NCBI RefSeq assembly: GCF_004331385.1
Contig: NZ_SJON01000003.1
Coordinates: 186,001 to 250,000, forward strand
DNA: 64,000 nucleotides
Reading direction: 5' to 3'
DNA from: Enterobacter quasihormaechei
GTDB lineage: Bacteria > Pseudomonadota > Gammaproteobacteria > Enterobacterales > Enterobacteriaceae
Part shown: positions 49,369-60,259 of the stretch, in pieces
How positions within the stretch are numbered: the first letter of the stretch is position 1
How the letters are laid out: every line of letters begins with the position of its first letter
Program-made: the position numbers and the translations under genes
Notes under the pieces: generated by a model
Told to the model about the DNA's origin: nothing
The model's input: the letters and a program-made list of their open reading frames with translations, nothing else
Databases searched by the model: none

Positions 49369-50571
49369 TCAGGCAGTCAGGCGGCACGCGTCTTGCGCGA
49401 TGACCAGCTCTTCGTTAGTTGGGATAACGATAGCCGGGCGGGTGCCTTCTTTGTTGATGAAGCCAGACTTGCCGAAACGGGCAGCCAGGTTACGCTCGTG
49501 ATCGACTTCGAAGCCCAGTACGCCCAGTTTGCCCAGGGACAGCTCACGTACCATTGCCGCGTTCTCACCGATGCCGCCGGTGAAGATAACCGCGTCCAGA
49601 CGACCGTCCATCAGCGCGGTGTAAGAACCGATGTACTTCGCCAGACGGTGGCAGTAAACGTCCATTGCACGCTTAGCGTCTTCTTTGCTGTCGTAGTTGT
49701 CTTCAACGTAACGGCAGTCGCTGGTAACTTCGGTCAGACCCAGCAGGCCAGACTCTTTGGTCAGCATTTTGTTGATGTCGTCAACGCTCATGCCCAGGGT
49801 GTCGTGCAGGTGGAAGATGATCGCCGGGTCGATATCACCGGAACGGGTACCCATTACCAGACCTTCCAGCGGGGTCAGACCCATAGAGGTGTCAACACAC
49901 TTGCCGTTGCGGATAGCAGAAACAGAACCACCGTTGCCCAGGTGGCAGGTGATGATGTTGACTTCTTCAACCGGCTTGTTCAGTACTTTTGCGGCTTCCT
50001 GAGTCACATAGAAGTGGCTGGTGCCGTGTGCGCCGTAACGACGTACGCCGTGCTCTTTATACAGGCTGTACGGCAGGGCATAGAGGTAAGACTCTTCCGG
50101 CATGGTCTGATGGAACGCGGTGTCAAACACGGCCACGTTTTTGTCTTTCAGATTCGGGAAGGATTTCAGTGCTTCAGCGATACCGATCAGGTGAGCCGGG
50201 TTATGCAGCGGTGCGAAAGACGCAGAGTCTTTGATGCCCTGGATCACAGAGTCGTCAATCACCACGGAACTGGTGTATTTTTCGCCGCCGTGGACGATAC
50301 GGTGACCAATCGCAGTCAGCTGAGCAGACAGTTCTGGTTTTTGTGCCAGAATAGTGTTAACGATAAAGTTCAGCGCTTCACTGTGAGCGGCGCCTGCACC
50401 TAAAGCCGCTTCTTGTTTGCTGCCGTCCATCTTCCACTTGATACGTGCTTCAGGCAGATGGAAACATTCGGCCAAACCAGAGAGGTACTCGTCACCGTTG
50501 AGCGCATCGATGATGGCGAATTTCAGTGAAGAGCTACCGCAGTTCAGAACCAGTACTAACTTACTCGACAT
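49369..50571 (-). CDS. ackA: AckA, acetate kinase
   Basis: This 400-residue acetokinase makes ATP and acetate from acetyl phosphate and ADP. The first signature is [14 protein letters not shown] at the N-terminus and the second is [10 protein letters not shown] in the middle; GDIDPAI and TGGIGENA complete the ATP site. The length equals that of E. coli. It is the first gene of ackA-pta, with its promoter in the 337-base gap before yfbV. Confidence 0.97.
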   Translation of the reverse strand: MSSKLVLVLNCGSSSLKFAIIDALNGDEYLSGLAECFHLPEARIKWKMDGSKQEAALGAGAAHSEALNFIVNTILAQKPELSAQLTAIGHRIVHGGEKYTSSVVIDDSVIQGIKDSASFAPLHNPAHLIGIAEALKSFPNLKDKNVAVFDTAFHQTMPEESYLYALPYSLYKEHGVRRYGAHGTSHFYVTQEAAKVLNKPVEEVNIITCHLGNGGSVSAIRNGKCVDTSMGLTPLEGLVMGTRSGDIDPAIIFHLHDTLGMSVDDINKMLTKESGLLGLTEVTSDCRYVEDNYDSKEDAKRAMDVYCHRLAKYIGSYTALMDGRLDAVIFTGGIGENAAMVRELSLGKLGVLGFEVDHERNLAARFGKSGFINKEGTRPAIVIPTNEELVIAQDACRLTA

Positions 50572-50908
50572 GGAAGTACCTATAATTGATACGTGGCTAA
50601 AAAAACGTCAATGAGCCTAAAAGCGTAACGCAAGCTGACCCAGACGTTTATGATTAACATCATGCCAAACGAACATTCTGGCAGGATGGAAGAAATACCT
50701 ATGATTTTAAGCCATTTTGAACATTTTTCAGACAATGGCATAATATGCGATAATTTGACGAGTTAACGCTTCTCGTCTACGGCCCTATCAGGCTGGCACA
50801 GGATACCCGATACGGGGTAGCGATGACAAAATATTTTGAACGTTGTCATAGCCTGTTGTGGTTTTGCACGAAAATTTTAATTTTTATATGTGAAGTTGAG
50901 GTACAGCC
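50572..50908. other. Intergenic region between divergent ackA and yfbV
   Basis: This 337-base AT-rich region must contain promoters for both genes. In E. coli ackA is controlled here by several sites, but I could not assign a clear operator by eye. No small gene is visible. Confidence 0.5.
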
Positions 50909-51364
50909 ATGTCGACACCCGAAATCCCGTCCGTAAATTTTTTTAGTCTGTTTCGTCGGGGACAGCATTACGCTAAGACGTGGCCGATGGAAAAGCGCCT
51001 GGCACCGATGTTTATTGAGAACCGTACCATCCGCGCCACGCGCTATGCGATCCGCTTTATGCCTCCTGTTGCCGTCTTTACCCTGTGCTGGCAGATAGCA
51101 TTAGGTGGGCAGCTTGGGCCTGCCGTCGCGACAGCGCTCTTTGCGTTAAGCCTACCGATGCAGGGGTTGTGGTGGTTAGGTAAACGTTCCGTCACGCCAC
51201 TTCCGCCTTCTATTTTACACTGGTTTTATGAAGTGCGTGGAAAACTGGAGGAGGCCGGGCAGGCGCTCGCCCCGGTTGAAGGCAAGCCGGACTATCAGGC
51301 GCTGGCGGACACGTTAAAGCGCGCGTTTAAACAGCTTGATAAAACATTCCTCGATGACTTGTGA
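50909..51364 (+). CDS. yfbV: YfbV, UPF0208 membrane protein
   Basis: This 151-residue inner-membrane protein has two hydrophobic segments (about 45-70 and 73-90) and cytoplasmic ends. E. coli YfbV keeps macrodomains apart by limiting condensation by MatP near the terminus. Length and sequence fit that family. The start is ATG with GAGG upstream. It is divergent from ackA and ends in a terminator before yfbU. Confidence 0.93.
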   Translation: MSTPEIPSVNFFSLFRRGQHYAKTWPMEKRLAPMFIENRTIRATRYAIRFMPPVAVFTLCWQIALGGQLGPAVATALFALSLPMQGLWWLGKRSVTPLPPSILHWFYEVRGKLEEAGQALAPVEGKPDYQALADTLKRAFKQLDKTFLDDL

Positions 51365-51392
51365 TTGATCATCGAAACGACGATCAAAAGAA

Positions 51393-51427
51393 GGCACAGT
51401 AACAGTCAGTTACCGTGTCTTTTTTTT
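51393..51427 (+). terminator. Terminator between yfbV and yfbU
   Basis: The imperfect stem GGCACAGTAAC / GTTACCGTGTC is followed by nine T. It separates yfbV from yfbU. Confidence 0.8.
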
Positions 51428-51456
51428 ACAGTGCAATGCGCTACAGGAGTCGAAAG

Positions 51457-51951
51457 ATGGAAATGACCCATGCTCAACGTCTGATTTTGTCTAACCAGTA
51501 CAAGATGATGACTATGCTTGATCCCGATAACGCTGCGCGCTACAGCCGCCTGCAAACCATTGTAGAACGTGGCTTTGGCTTGCAAATGCGCGAACTGGAT
51601 CGTGAATTTGGCGAGCTGAAAGAAGAAACCTGCCGTATCGTTATCGACATCATGGAGATGTACCACGCGCTGCATGTGTCCTGGACCAACCTGAAAGATC
51701 GGCAGTCCATTGACGAGCGCCGCGTGACGTTCCTGGGCTTTGATGCCGCGACGGAAGCGCGCTATCTAAGCTATGTGCGCTTTATGGTGAATACCGAAGG
51801 GCGCTATACCCATTTTGATGCGGGTACGCACGGCTTCAACGCCCAGACTCCCATGTGGGATAAATATCAACGTATGCTGAGCGCGTGGCACGCCTGTCCG
51901 CGTCAGTACCATTTAAGCAGCAACGAAATTCAACAAATCATTAATGCCTGA
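51457..51951 (+). CDS. yfbU: YfbU, conserved YfbU family protein
   Basis: This 164-residue cytoplasmic, mainly helical protein equals E. coli YfbU in length. It has no catalytic motif that I recognise. In E. coli it has been tied to cell death under stress when overproduced; the normal role is unknown. I took the ATG at 51457, with AGGAG upstream, which gives the family start [16 protein letters not shown]. hxpA follows 11 bases after its stop. Confidence 0.93.
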   Translation: MEMTHAQRLILSNQYKMMTMLDPDNAARYSRLQTIVERGFGLQMRELDREFGELKEETCRIVIDIMEMYHALHVSWTNLKDRQSIDERRVTFLGFDAATEARYLSYVRFMVNTEGRYTHFDAGTHGFNAQTPMWDKYQRMLSAWHACPRQYHLSSNEIQQIINA

Positions 51952-51962
51952 CGGAGGTGCGT

Positions 51963-52622
51963 GTGCAGTGTAAAGGTTTTCTGTTTGATCTGGACGGTAC
52001 GCTGGTGGATTCGCTGCCGGTGGTGGAACGCTCGTGGTGCCACTGGGCCGACCGGCACGGCATCGACCATCAGGACGTACTGAATTTTATCCATGGCAAA
52101 CAGGCCATTACCTCATTGCGGCACTTCCTGGCGGGACGTTCTGAGGAAGAAATTCAGGCGGAGTTCAGCTATCTGGAGCAGATTGAAGCCACCGATACCG
52201 ACGGCATTACCGCGCTGCCCGGTGCGCGCGAACTGCTTGAGCACCTGAATGAAGCGCAGATCCCGTGGGCTATCGTCACCTCCGGCTCGATTCCCGTCGC
52301 GCATGCCCGTCATAAGGCGGCCGGTTTACCGACGCCGGACGTCTTCATTACCGCTGAGCGCGTGAAGCGCGGCAAGCCTGAACCGGATGCGTTTCTGCTC
52401 GGCGCTGAACTGCTGGGCCTTGCCCCTGCGGAGTGCGTGGTGGTGGAAGACGCGGCGGCAGGCGTTCTGGCCGGTCTGAATGCCGGGAGCCACGTCATTG
52501 CCGTTAACGTACCGGCGGGTTCCCCCCGGCTGGAGGAGGCGGATTTTGTGATTAACACCCTGACCGCCATCGACGTCTCAAAGGCCTCTGACGGGATCGT
52601 AACCGTCTCGCTAAAAATGTAA
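51963..52622 (+). CDS. hxpA: HxpA (YfbT), HAD-family sugar phosphatase
   Basis: This 219-residue HAD phosphatase has the nucleophile Asp9 and acid Asp11 in FLFDLDGTLVDS, the Thr of motif II in VTSGS, Lys of RGKPEPD (motif III) and the acidic pair VVVEDAAAG (motif IV). E. coli HxpA removes phosphate from sugar phosphates such as hexitol phosphates. The GTG at 51963 has GGAGG five bases upstream and gives a start like that of the E. coli protein; a GTG two codons earlier sits on the ribosome-binding site itself. Confidence 0.93.
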   Translation: MQCKGFLFDLDGTLVDSLPVVERSWCHWADRHGIDHQDVLNFIHGKQAITSLRHFLAGRSEEEIQAEFSYLEQIEATDTDGITALPGARELLEHLNEAQIPWAIVTSGSIPVAHARHKAAGLPTPDVFITAERVKRGKPEPDAFLLGAELLGLAPAECVVVEDAAAGVLAGLNAGSHVIAVNVPAGSPRLEEADFVINTLTAIDVSKASDGIVTVSLKM

Positions 52623-52633
52623 TCCCATGATTT

Positions 52634-52660
52634 AGCCCCGCATTACCGGGGCTTTTTTTA
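52634..52660 (+). terminator. Terminator after hxpA
   Basis: The stem AGCCCCG / CGGGGCT with a short loop and seven T lies 11 bases after the hxpA stop. yfbS therefore has its own start of transcription. Confidence 0.92.
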
Positions 52661-52698
52661 TGGCAGAATGGCTTCTCCTCCACTGACAAGGACATGTT

Positions 52699-54531
52699 GT
52701 GAACGGTGAACTGATTTGGGTCCTGAGCCTGCTGTTAATCGCCATCATTCTGTTTGCCACGGGCAAGGTGCGCATGGATGCCGTCGCCCTGTTTGTGATT
52801 GTTGCGTTTGTTCTGAGCGGTACGCTTTCCCTGCCGGAAGCCTTTTCCGGTTTTAGCGATCCCAACGTCATTTTGATTGCCGCCCTGTTTATCATCGGCG
52901 ACGGGCTGGTCCGCACCGGCGTGGCGACGATGATGGGATCGTGGCTGGTTAAGGTGGCGGGCAGCAGCGAAACCAAAATGCTGATTTACCTGATGCTGAC
53001 GGTTGCCGGGCTGGGCGCGTTTATGAGCTCAACGGGGGTCGTGGCCATCTTTATTCCGGTGGTGCTGAGCGTCTGCATGAGAATGCAGATCTCTCCGTCG
53101 CGGCTGATGATGCCGTTAAGCTTCGCCGGGCTCATCAGCGGCATGATGACGCTGGTCGCGACGCCCCCGAACCTCGTTGTGAACAGCGAGCTGATCCGTG
53201 AGGGGCTTGAAGGATTTAGCTTTTTCAGCGTCACGCCGATCGGCCTGGTGGTGCTGGTAATGGGCATTATCTATATGCTACTGACCCGTTTCGCGCTGAA
53301 AGGGGAGAAGCAGGACAAAGCCAAAGAGGGCTGGAAGCGGCGCTCTTTCCGCGATCTGATTAAAGAGTACCGTCTGACCGGGCGCGCCCGGCGTCTGGCC
53401 ATCCGCCCGGGATCGCCGATGGTGGGGCAGCGGCTGGATGATCTTAAGCTACGCGAACGCTACGGCGCGAACGTCATCGGGGTTGAGCGCTGGCGTCGTT
53501 TTCGTCGGGTGATCGTTAACGTGAACGGGGTATCAGAGTTCCGCGCGCGTGACGTCCTGCTGATCGATATGTCCACGGCGGACGTGGATCTGCGAGAGTT
53601 CTGTAGCGAGCAGCTGCTGGAGCCGATGGTGCTGCGCGGCGAGTATTTCTCCGACCAGGCGCTGGATGTGGGGATGGCCGAGGTCTCCCTGATCCCCGAA
53701 TCAGAATTATTGGGCAAAACCGTGCGCGAAATCGGCTTTCGTACCCGCTACGGGCTGAACGTGGTGGGCCTGAAGCGCGATGGCGTGGCCCTTGAAGGGG
53801 CGGTCGTGGACGAGCCGCTCCTGCTGGGGGATATCTTCCTCGTGGTCGGCAACTGGAAGCTGATTAGCCAGCTCGGGCAGAAAGGCCGCGACTTTGTGGT
53901 GCTGAATATGCCGATTGAAGAGAGCGATGCATCCCCGGCGCACAGCCAGGCGCCCCACGCGATTTTTTGTCTGGTGCTGATGGTCGCGCTGATGCTGACC
54001 GACGAGATCCCTAACCCGGTGGCGGCAATAATCGCCTGTCTGCTGATGGGCAAATTCCGCTGTATCGACGCCGAAAGCGCTTACAAGGCGATTCACTGGC
54101 CGAGCATTATTCTTATTGTCGGGATGATGCCGTTTGCCCTGGCGCTTCAGAAAACCGGCGGGGTAGACCTGATCGTTAAAGGCTTGATGGATGCGGGCGG
54201 GGGGTATGGCCCGTACCTGATGATGATTTGCCTGTTCGTCATGTGTGCCACCATTGGTTTGTTCATCTCCAATACCGCCACGGCGGTGCTGATGGCGCCC
54301 ATTGCGCTGGCGATGGCGAAATCCATGGGCGTTTCGCCGTATCCGTTTGCGATGATGGTGGCGATGGCGGCGTCCGCGGCGTTTATGACGCCGGTTTCTT
54401 CTCCGGTCAATACGCTGGTGCTGGGGCCGGGGAACTATAAGTTCAGCGACTTCGTGAAGATTGGCGTGCCGTTCACCGTGCTGGTGATGCTGGTATGCGT
54501 GGTGCTGATTCCGGTGTTATTCCCGTTCTGA
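52699..54531 (+). CDS. yfbS: YfbS, SLC13/DASS-family transporter with two RCK_C domains
   Basis: This 610-residue membrane transporter has two clusters of hydrophobic helices (about 4-200 and 415-610), separated by a cytoplasmic part with two TrkA-C (RCK_C) domains (about 225-305 and 320-400). The helical parts contain the family [11 protein letters not shown] and [15 protein letters not shown] segments that hold the anion and Na+. It resembles transporters of sulfate or dicarboxylates, but the E. coli homologue has no established substrate. It starts with GTG after AAGGA. A REP-type repeat follows. Confidence 0.93.
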   Translation: MNGELIWVLSLLLIAIILFATGKVRMDAVALFVIVAFVLSGTLSLPEAFSGFSDPNVILIAALFIIGDGLVRTGVATMMGSWLVKVAGSSETKMLIYLMLTVAGLGAFMSSTGVVAIFIPVVLSVCMRMQISPSRLMMPLSFAGLISGMMTLVATPPNLVVNSELIREGLEGFSFFSVTPIGLVVLVMGIIYMLLTRFALKGEKQDKAKEGWKRRSFRDLIKEYRLTGRARRLAIRPGSPMVGQRLDDLKLRERYGANVIGVERWRRFRRVIVNVNGVSEFRARDVLLIDMSTADVDLREFCSEQLLEPMVLRGEYFSDQALDVGMAEVSLIPESELLGKTVREIGFRTRYGLNVVGLKRDGVALEGAVVDEPLLLGDIFLVVGNWKLISQLGQKGRDFVVLNMPIEESDASPAHSQAPHAIFCLVLMVALMLTDEIPNPVAAIIACLLMGKFRCIDAESAYKAIHWPSIILIVGMMPFALALQKTGGVDLIVKGLMDAGGGYGPYLMMICLFVMCATIGLFISNTATAVLMAPIALAMAKSMGVSPYPFAMMVAMAASAAFMTPVSSPVNTLVLGPGNYKFSDFVKIGVPFTVLVMLVCVVLIPVLFPF

Positions 54532-54537
54532 GAACAT

Positions 54538-54599
54538 CGCCGGGTGGCGGCTACGCCTTACCCGGCCGTAGGCCCTGCAAGCGCAGCGCCGCTGGGCAA
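54538..54599. repeat. REP/BIME-type repeat pair (yfbS-yfbR)
   Basis: CGCCGGGTGGCGGCTACGCC then TTACCCGGCC faces an inverted, more divergent copy GCAAGCGCAGCGCCGCTGGGC. It lies between convergent yfbS and yfbR. Confidence 0.85.
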
Positions 54600-54603
54600 T
54601 AAA

Positions 54604-55203
54604 TTACAGCGGCGAATCCTGACTGATCTCATCCAGCGACAGATGGAAGCTTGGCACAAACACGCGCATAAAGTAGTCCATCTCCTCGCTGCGGCGGGAT
54701 TCCAGCGTTTTCTCCAGGCGCGATTTCGCCAGCAGGAATTCGTTATTCCCGGCGGACAGCTCTTCCAGACATTTCAGGTAGGCGCACAGCGCATCGGCCT
54801 GCTTGACCAGGGATTTTTCCTCATCCGTGTACTGATGCTCGTCGATCAGCGGCTCGAAGATATCGCGCAGCTCTTCGGGCACCATGTCGATCAGTTTCTG
54901 CTGGGCAATCTTCTCAATGGCCTTATATTCCTGCGCAATCTGCGAATTGAAGTATTTTACCGGCGTGGGCAGATCCCCGGTCAGCACTTCCGAAGCGTCG
55001 TGGTACATCGCCAGCAGGGCAATACGCTCGGCATTCACCTGTCCGTTGAATTTGCGGTTTTTAATCGCGGCCAGCGCGTGCGCGACCATGGCAACCTGCA
55101 AACTGTGCTCTGACACGTTTTCAGTGCGTACGTTGCGCATCAGCGGCCAGCGGTTGATGAGTTTCAGGCGGGAGAGGTGGGCAAAAAAATGACTCTGACT
55201 CAT
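54604..55203 (-). CDS. yfbR: YfbR, 5'-deoxynucleotidase
   Basis: This 199-residue HD-domain phosphohydrolase removes phosphate from deoxyribonucleoside 5'-monophosphates. The metal ligands His33, His68, Asp69 and Asp137, and the nearby Glu72, are all in place. It helps balance dNTP pools, for example with dCTP deaminase mutants in E. coli. It lies downstream of alaA on the same strand, with a REP unit between. Confidence 0.95.
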   Translation of the reverse strand: MSQSHFFAHLSRLKLINRWPLMRNVRTENVSEHSLQVAMVAHALAAIKNRKFNGQVNAERIALLAMYHDASEVLTGDLPTPVKYFNSQIAQEYKAIEKIAQQKLIDMVPEELRDIFEPLIDEHQYTDEEKSLVKQADALCAYLKCLEELSAGNNEFLLAKSRLEKTLESRRSEEMDYFMRVFVPSFHLSLDEISQDSPL

Positions 55204-55278
55204 AGGTTACCTTATGTCTTCACTGCGACAGACTTCATTGTGCGGGGAGGGGAGGGAAGATGCAAATTTGCGGATGGT

Positions 55279-55310
55279 GCAGGCCGGGCAGGCGCAGCGC
55301 CACCCGGCAG
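55279..55310. repeat. Single REP-type unit (yfbR-alaA)
   Basis: One REP unit, GCCGGGTGGCGCTGCGCCTG on the minus strand, lies just past the alaA stop. Such units often protect the 3' end of the upstream transcript. Confidence 0.8.
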
Positions 55311-55319
55311 AAAGGCCAG

Positions 55320-56534
55320 TTACTGATGATACCCGGAGAGGAAGCGCCCGAAGCGGCTGATGGCCATCTCAAGATCGTCTTCGCGCGGCAGGGTCACGAT
55401 ACGCACGTGATCCGGCCACGGCCAGTTAAACGCCGTACCCTGAACCAGCAGCACTTTTTCCTGCAACAGGAAGTCGAGCACCATTTTCTGGTCGTCGTGA
55501 ATATTAAAGCGCTTCGCGTCGATTTTCGGGAACATATACAGCGCGCCGTTAGGCTTCACGCAGGAAACACCCGGGATGTCGTTAATCAATTCCCATGCGC
55601 GGTTGCGCTGTTCATACAGACGGCCGCCCGGGACGATGAACTCGCTGATGCTTTGATAGCCACCGAGCGCCGTCTGGATCGCATGCTGTGCCGGTACGTT
55701 GGCGCACAGACGCATGGATGCCAGCATCTCCAGCCCTTCAATGTAGCCTTTCGCATGTTTTTTCGGACCGTTCAGTACCATCCAGCCCTGACGGAAACCG
55801 GCCACGCGGTAGGTTTTAGACAGTCCGTTAAAGGTGACGGTCAGCAGGTCGGGCGCCAGCGCTGCGATAGAGTGGTGCTGCGCCGCGTCGTACAGGATCT
55901 TGTCGTAAATCTCGTCGGCAAAGATGATCAGGTTGTGCTGGCGGGCGATCTCGACGATCTCCATCAGCAGCTCTTTTGAATAGACCGCGCCCGTCGGGTT
56001 GTTCGGGTTGATGATCACAATACCCCGGGTGCGTGGCGTAATTTTCGCGCGAATATCATCCAGATCCGGGAACCAGTCCGACGACTCATCGCACAGGTAG
56101 TGCACCGCTTTACCGCTGGACAGAGAGACCGCAGCCGTCCACAGCGGATAATCTGGCGCGGGAACCAGCATCTCATCACCGCTGTTCAGCAGCGCCTGCA
56201 TCGCCTGAACGATCAGTTCCGAGACGCCGTTGCCAATGTAAATATCTTCAACGGTGACGTCGCGCATTCCACGAGCCTGGTAGTGCTGCATAATGGCTTT
56301 ACGGGCGGAGTAAAGGCCTTTTGAATCACAATAGCCTTGTGCCGTTGGCAGGTTACGGATCACATCCACCAGGATCTCATCCGGCGCTTCAAAACCAAAT
56401 GGCGCGGGGTTGCCGATGTTGAGTTTCAGAACCTTATTGCCTTCCTCTTCAAGGCGTTTTGCCTCTTTGAGTACCGGGCCACGGATGTCGTAACAGACGT
56501 TGTCGAGCTTGCTGGATTTTTCGATAGGGGACAT
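55320..56534 (-). CDS. alaA: AlaA, glutamate-pyruvate aminotransferase
   Basis: This 404-residue class I aminotransferase has PLP-binding Lys240 (NGLSKTYRVAGFRQGW), Asn of NPNNPTG (about 177-183), Asp of FADEIYD and the C-terminal Arg (VRIVTLP) for substrate binding. It makes alanine from pyruvate and glutamate; E. coli uses it with AlaC, whose end opens this window. It has its own promoter in a long upstream gap and is divergent from lrhA. Confidence 0.96.
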   Translation of the reverse strand: MSPIEKSSKLDNVCYDIRGPVLKEAKRLEEEGNKVLKLNIGNPAPFGFEAPDEILVDVIRNLPTAQGYCDSKGLYSARKAIMQHYQARGMRDVTVEDIYIGNGVSELIVQAMQALLNSGDEMLVPAPDYPLWTAAVSLSSGKAVHYLCDESSDWFPDLDDIRAKITPRTRGIVIINPNNPTGAVYSKELLMEIVEIARQHNLIIFADEIYDKILYDAAQHHSIAALAPDLLTVTFNGLSKTYRVAGFRQGWMVLNGPKKHAKGYIEGLEMLASMRLCANVPAQHAIQTALGGYQSISEFIVPGGRLYEQRNRAWELINDIPGVSCVKPNGALYMFPKIDAKRFNIHDDQKMVLDFLLQEKVLLVQGTAFNWPWPDHVRIVTLPREDDLEMAISRFGRFLSGYHQ

Positions 56535-57469
56535 GAACCTTTAACCTTTTCGCTATTATTGCAACTTCCTGCCGTGGAAGCAGCACGGAACAATGTACTC
56601 CCACCGCGCCTCGTTTTGAAGGGCGCACAGAAGAAGATTTTGTCCAGTCGGGCAGCGCCGCTGTGATCGCTTAATCTAATGACGGAGTGATTTTGTGCCT
56701 GAAATCACCGTGATTACGCTTATTTCTGGGTTTTTTATGCTGAAAATAGCATATAAGTATTAATATTATTCTGGGTAAATAAAAAGACGATCCGGGCTGA
56801 GGCAGTAGTCCCTCTGAGTGACCATTCGTAAAACCTGAATGCTCAGATACAGATTGCCATATTAGCAAAGCCAGGTTAAAAGTTACTCATGTGAAATTAA
56901 TGTTAAGGGTTATTAATGATTGGCCTGAATCTAAATTAAACTTTATTTATTATTAACGACGAAAATGCAACTTTCGTTAATTTTAATAAAAAGAGTGTAG
57001 TTGCTTATCATTGGCGTTAAATCCGTATTAGTGCAATAAGACTTATAAATATAGTGGATTTGGGTTAAGATGTGTTTCGGGAATGCAGCAGAGCGATAGG
57101 CCTGTTACGTATATCGGATTCTGCTTTCCTGTATTAATCGATTGTTATTGTTAAAGTTATCTCTGGCCGATTGGGTAAGTCACATCTTGCGACGTTGGCA
57201 ACGCTGCGATATAGATGGCAGAAAACATGTCTTACTCTTTATGGAATTTACATCTACCTGCACACAACGAAATAACCTGAACGCAAGAGAATAAAAATAA
57301 CGTCATGAAACGTGATTTCTGACTGTTGATATACCACAGTACAATAACTATCTGTCAGGCAGTCTGCCGGGCCGGGATGCGAGGGAAACACTTCAGAAGG
57401 AATTGCTTAACCGTTACACACAGCTTCAACCCGGGCAGCTCCGCACGAGCAACCTGAAAGTGAAAAGAT
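56535..57469. other. Long intergenic region between divergent alaA and lrhA
   Basis: These 935 bases are clearly more AT-rich than the genes on either side, mainly between 56700 and 57350. They should hold the alaA promoter at the left and the lrhA promoter with a long untranslated leader at the right. An imperfect inverted repeat (ATTAACGACGAAA / TTTCGTTAAT) lies near 56952-56981. No ORF with recognisable coding character is present; a 65-codon frame at 56671-56868 (minus) looks random. Such AT-rich regions often bind H-NS. Confidence 0.6.
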
Positions 57470-58408
57470 ATGATAAATGCAAATCGTCCGATAATGAATC
57501 TCGACCTCGATCTGCTGAGAACGTTTGTTGCGGTCGCCGATCTCAACACTTTTGCAGCAGCTGCTGCCGCAGTATGCCGTACCCAGTCCGCCGTAAGTCA
57601 GCAAATGCAGCGACTGGAACAACTGGTTGGTAAAGAGCTTTTTGCGCGCCATGGACGTAATAAGCTTTTAACAGAACATGGTATTCAGCTTCTGGGTTAT
57701 GCCAGGAAGATACTGCGCTTTAATGATGAAGCCTGTATGTCATTAATGTTTAGCAACCTTCAGGGAGTGTTAACATTAGGGGCGTCAGATGAATCAGCAG
57801 ATACCATTTTACCTTTCCTTCTCAATCGAATTAGCTCGGTTTATCCGAAGCTTGCCCTGGACGTTAGCGTTAAACGCAATGCCTTCATGGTTGAGATGCT
57901 GAAAGAGAACGAGGTTGACCTGGTGGTCACCACGCATCGACCCGGCCAGTTTGACTGCCTGACGCTGCGTACTTCTCCTACGCACTGGTACTGTGCCGCG
58001 GAGTACGTATTGCAACAAGGTGAGCCAATACCCCTGGTTCTGCTGGACGATCCCAGTCCGTTCCGCGATATGGTGCTGGCTGCGCTCAACGAGGCCAGTA
58101 TCCCCTGGCGTCTGGCGTACGTGGCGTCCACGTTGCCCGCAGTGCGAGCGGCGGTGAAGGCCGGGCTTGGCGTAACGGCCCGTCCGGTTGAGATGATGAG
58201 CCCCGACCTGCGCGTGCTGGGCAAATCAGAGGGGCTTCCCTCGCTGCCGGATACGGAGTACATGCTGTGCCATAACGCCGGCAGCAACAACGAGCTGGCA
58301 AAGGTGGTATTCGAAGCAATGGAAAACTACCATAATCCATGGCAGTACGCGCATGCTACTCCTGAAGGAGGGGATGACTCGCTGATCGTGGAAGGGGATT
58401 TTGAGTGA
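57470..58408 (+). CDS. lrhA: LrhA, LysR-type regulator of motility and sigma-S
   Basis: This 312-residue LysR-family regulator has a winged helix-turn-helix at the N-terminus (about 12-70, [26 protein letters not shown]) and a periplasmic-binding-like effector domain (about 95-290). In E. coli it represses flhDC and thereby flagella, and lowers RpoS translation indirectly; it also affects fimbriae. It has the same length as the E. coli protein. It lies alone before the nuo operon, with a long leader and a strong terminator. Confidence 0.95.
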   Translation: MINANRPIMNLDLDLLRTFVAVADLNTFAAAAAAVCRTQSAVSQQMQRLEQLVGKELFARHGRNKLLTEHGIQLLGYARKILRFNDEACMSLMFSNLQGVLTLGASDESADTILPFLLNRISSVYPKLALDVSVKRNAFMVEMLKENEVDLVVTTHRPGQFDCLTLRTSPTHWYCAAEYVLQQGEPIPLVLLDDPSPFRDMVLAALNEASIPWRLAYVASTLPAVRAAVKAGLGVTARPVEMMSPDLRVLGKSEGLPSLPDTEYMLCHNAGSNNELAKVVFEAMENYHNPWQYAHATPEGGDDSLIVEGDFE

Positions 58409-58454
58409 TCGTTTCCTCAAAATTCTCGTAACAAAATGTAAGTGTAAAAAAGAG

Positions 58455-58491
58455 CCACTCGCATGATTTTTTCATGCGAGTGGTTTTTTTT
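58455..58491 (+). terminator. Terminator after lrhA
   Basis: The perfect 12-bp stem CCACTCGCATGA / TCATGCGAGTGG with a five-T loop is followed by eight T. It isolates the nuo promoter from lrhA. Confidence 0.93.
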
Positions 58492-59039
58492 GCTATTCAT
58501 AACCGCAGGAGGCGTGTGGATAAGTGAAATAGCGCTTAATTATCAATAAGACAAATGCTTTTGATTAATATGTGAACAATAGCTGTTCTATCTTCCCTCT
58601 TACCCTGCCGATGTTAAAAAAACAGGAAATATGTTGCTGTTTTTTTGATTGAATTAACAAAAGCGTGTCTCAGATCAAGAAAATACTCCTATTTAGGGGG
58701 AGGAATCGTTGGCAAATCCTGTCAAAATAGGAGGGTTATTTTTTTTACTTCCAAAACGGACACGATTCAACAAGATGCATTTGACGTAAAGTCACCTGGC
58801 CACCAAGGTTAAAGGGCACCAAATGTTAATGAGAATCGCTCGATGTAATTTAATGTGAAGAAACCTTTGTTAAAGTTGACAAAAGGTTATAGATAGGAGT
58901 AAAAAACCCCATCATTTTGCTGTCTATGTCTCATTTCTGACAGTTAGTGTAAGGTTATTTTGTTCCTCCCCATGAATCGATGTGATGCCCATCTGCCAGC
59001 AAGAGCAGTGTCGTCGGTATCACTTTTGATGAGTAAGCA
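58492..59039. other. nuo operon promoter region
   Basis: This AT-rich stretch of 548 bases lies between the lrhA terminator and nuoA. E. coli has a long regulated nuo leader here, with sites for ArcA, FNR, NarL and Fis; similar control is likely, but I cannot mark exact sites by eye. No gene is visible. Confidence 0.55.
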
Positions 59040-59480
59040 ATGAGTATGTCAACATCCACAGAAGTCATCGCTCATCACTGGGCATTCGCAATCTTTCTTA
59101 TTGTAGCCATTGGCCTGTGCTGCCTGATGTTAGTCGGCGGCTGGTTCCTGGGCGGTCGCGCCCGCGCAAGGCACAAAAACACACCTTTCGAATCAGGTAT
59201 TGATTCCGTAGGTACCGCTCGCTTACGCCTGTCTGCCAAGTTCTATCTGGTAGCCATGTTCTTCGTCATTTTTGACGTGGAAGCGCTTTACCTCTTCGCG
59301 TGGTCTACTTCCATTCGCGAAAGTGGTTGGGTGGGCTTTGTCGAGGCCGCAATTTTCATTTTAGTGTTACTGGCCGGTCTGGTTTATCTGGTGCGTATTG
59401 GCGCGCTGGACTGGACACCTGTGCGTTCACGCCGTGAACACATCAACCCGGAAAACAGTATCTCTAATCGTCAGCAGTAA
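59040..59480 (+). CDS. nuoA: NuoA, NADH:quinone oxidoreductase subunit A
   Basis: This 146-residue membrane subunit of respiratory complex I has three spans (about 13-37, 68-88, 97-120). The conserved acidic loop with [12 protein letters not shown] between the first two spans is close to the quinone site and the interface with NuoH, NuoB and NuoD. It begins the nuoA-N operon, which lacks a separate nuoD because C and D are fused. nuoB follows 15 bases later. Confidence 0.97.
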   Translation: MSMSTSTEVIAHHWAFAIFLIVAIGLCCLMLVGGWFLGGRARARHKNTPFESGIDSVGTARLRLSAKFYLVAMFFVIFDVEALYLFAWSTSIRESGWVGFVEAAIFILVLLAGLVYLVRIGALDWTPVRSRREHINPENSISNRQQ

Positions 59481-59495
59481 CAGCGAGGCAATAAG

Positions 59496-60170
59496 ATGGA
59501 TTATACGCTCACCCGCATAGATCCTAACGGTGAGAATGACCGTTACCCCCTGCAAAAACAGGAGATCGTAACTGACCCCCTGGAGCAAGAAGTCAACAAA
59601 AGCGTGTACATGGGCAAGCTCGAGCATGCCATGCACGATATGGTCAACTGGGGTCGTAAGAACTCCATCTGGCCCTACAACTTTGGCCTTTCTTGCTGCT
59701 ACGTTGAAATGGTGACGTCATTCACTGCGGTGCATGACGTTGCGCGTTTTGGGGCCGAGGTACTGCGTGCTTCTCCACGTCAGGCTGACCTGATGGTGGT
59801 GGCCGGGACCTGCTTTACCAAGATGGCACCGGTTATTCAGCGTCTTTATGACCAGATGCTGGAGCCAAAATGGGTTATCTCCATGGGTGCATGTGCAAAC
59901 TCCGGCGGTATGTACGACATTTATTCCGTTGTGCAGGGCGTTGATAAGTTCATTCCGGTGGATGTTTACATCCCGGGCTGCCCGCCGCGTCCAGAGGCCT
60001 ATATGCAGGCGCTGATGCTGCTCCAGGAGTCAATCGGTAAAGAACGCCGCCCACTTTCATGGGTTGTTGGCGATCAGGGTGTCTATCGCGCGAACATGCA
60101 GTCCGAGCGCGAGCGTAAACGTGGTGAACGTATTGCCGTCACCAACCTGCGTACGCCTGACGAAATTTAA
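59496..60170 (+). CDS. nuoB: NuoB, NADH:quinone oxidoreductase subunit B
   Basis: This 224-residue peripheral subunit binds the last iron-sulfur cluster, N2, which hands electrons to quinone. The ligands are the adjacent Cys67-Cys68 (GLSCCYVE), one Cys in VAGTCFTK and one in [10 protein letters not shown]. It has four more residues than E. coli NuoB in the segment [15 protein letters not shown], a form I recall from Enterobacter and Klebsiella. It sits at the junction of the matrix-side arm and the membrane arm. Confidence 0.97.
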   Translation: MDYTLTRIDPNGENDRYPLQKQEIVTDPLEQEVNKSVYMGKLEHAMHDMVNWGRKNSIWPYNFGLSCCYVEMVTSFTAVHDVARFGAEVLRASPRQADLMVVAGTCFTKMAPVIQRLYDQMLEPKWVISMGACANSGGMYDIYSVVQGVDKFIPVDVYIPGCPPRPEAYMQALMLLQESIGKERRPLSWVVGDQGVYRANMQSERERKRGERIAVTNLRTPDEI

Positions 60171-60259
60171 TTTGCGCCTGTGGGCCTGGAGAACACCTTC
60201 GCATATCACTACTCAAATAGCGCGAAGCCAGGCTTAACAGTCACCACGGACCATTTGCA

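Noticed and set aside
48949-50403. A 484-codon open frame on the plus strand across pta and ackA
   Set aside because: It is antisense to two clearly conserved genes and its translation shows no known family; long shadow frames are common opposite highly expressed GC-rich genes.
56671-56868. A 65-codon frame in the alaA-lrhA gap
   Set aside because: AT-rich region with random-looking product and no supporting signal.
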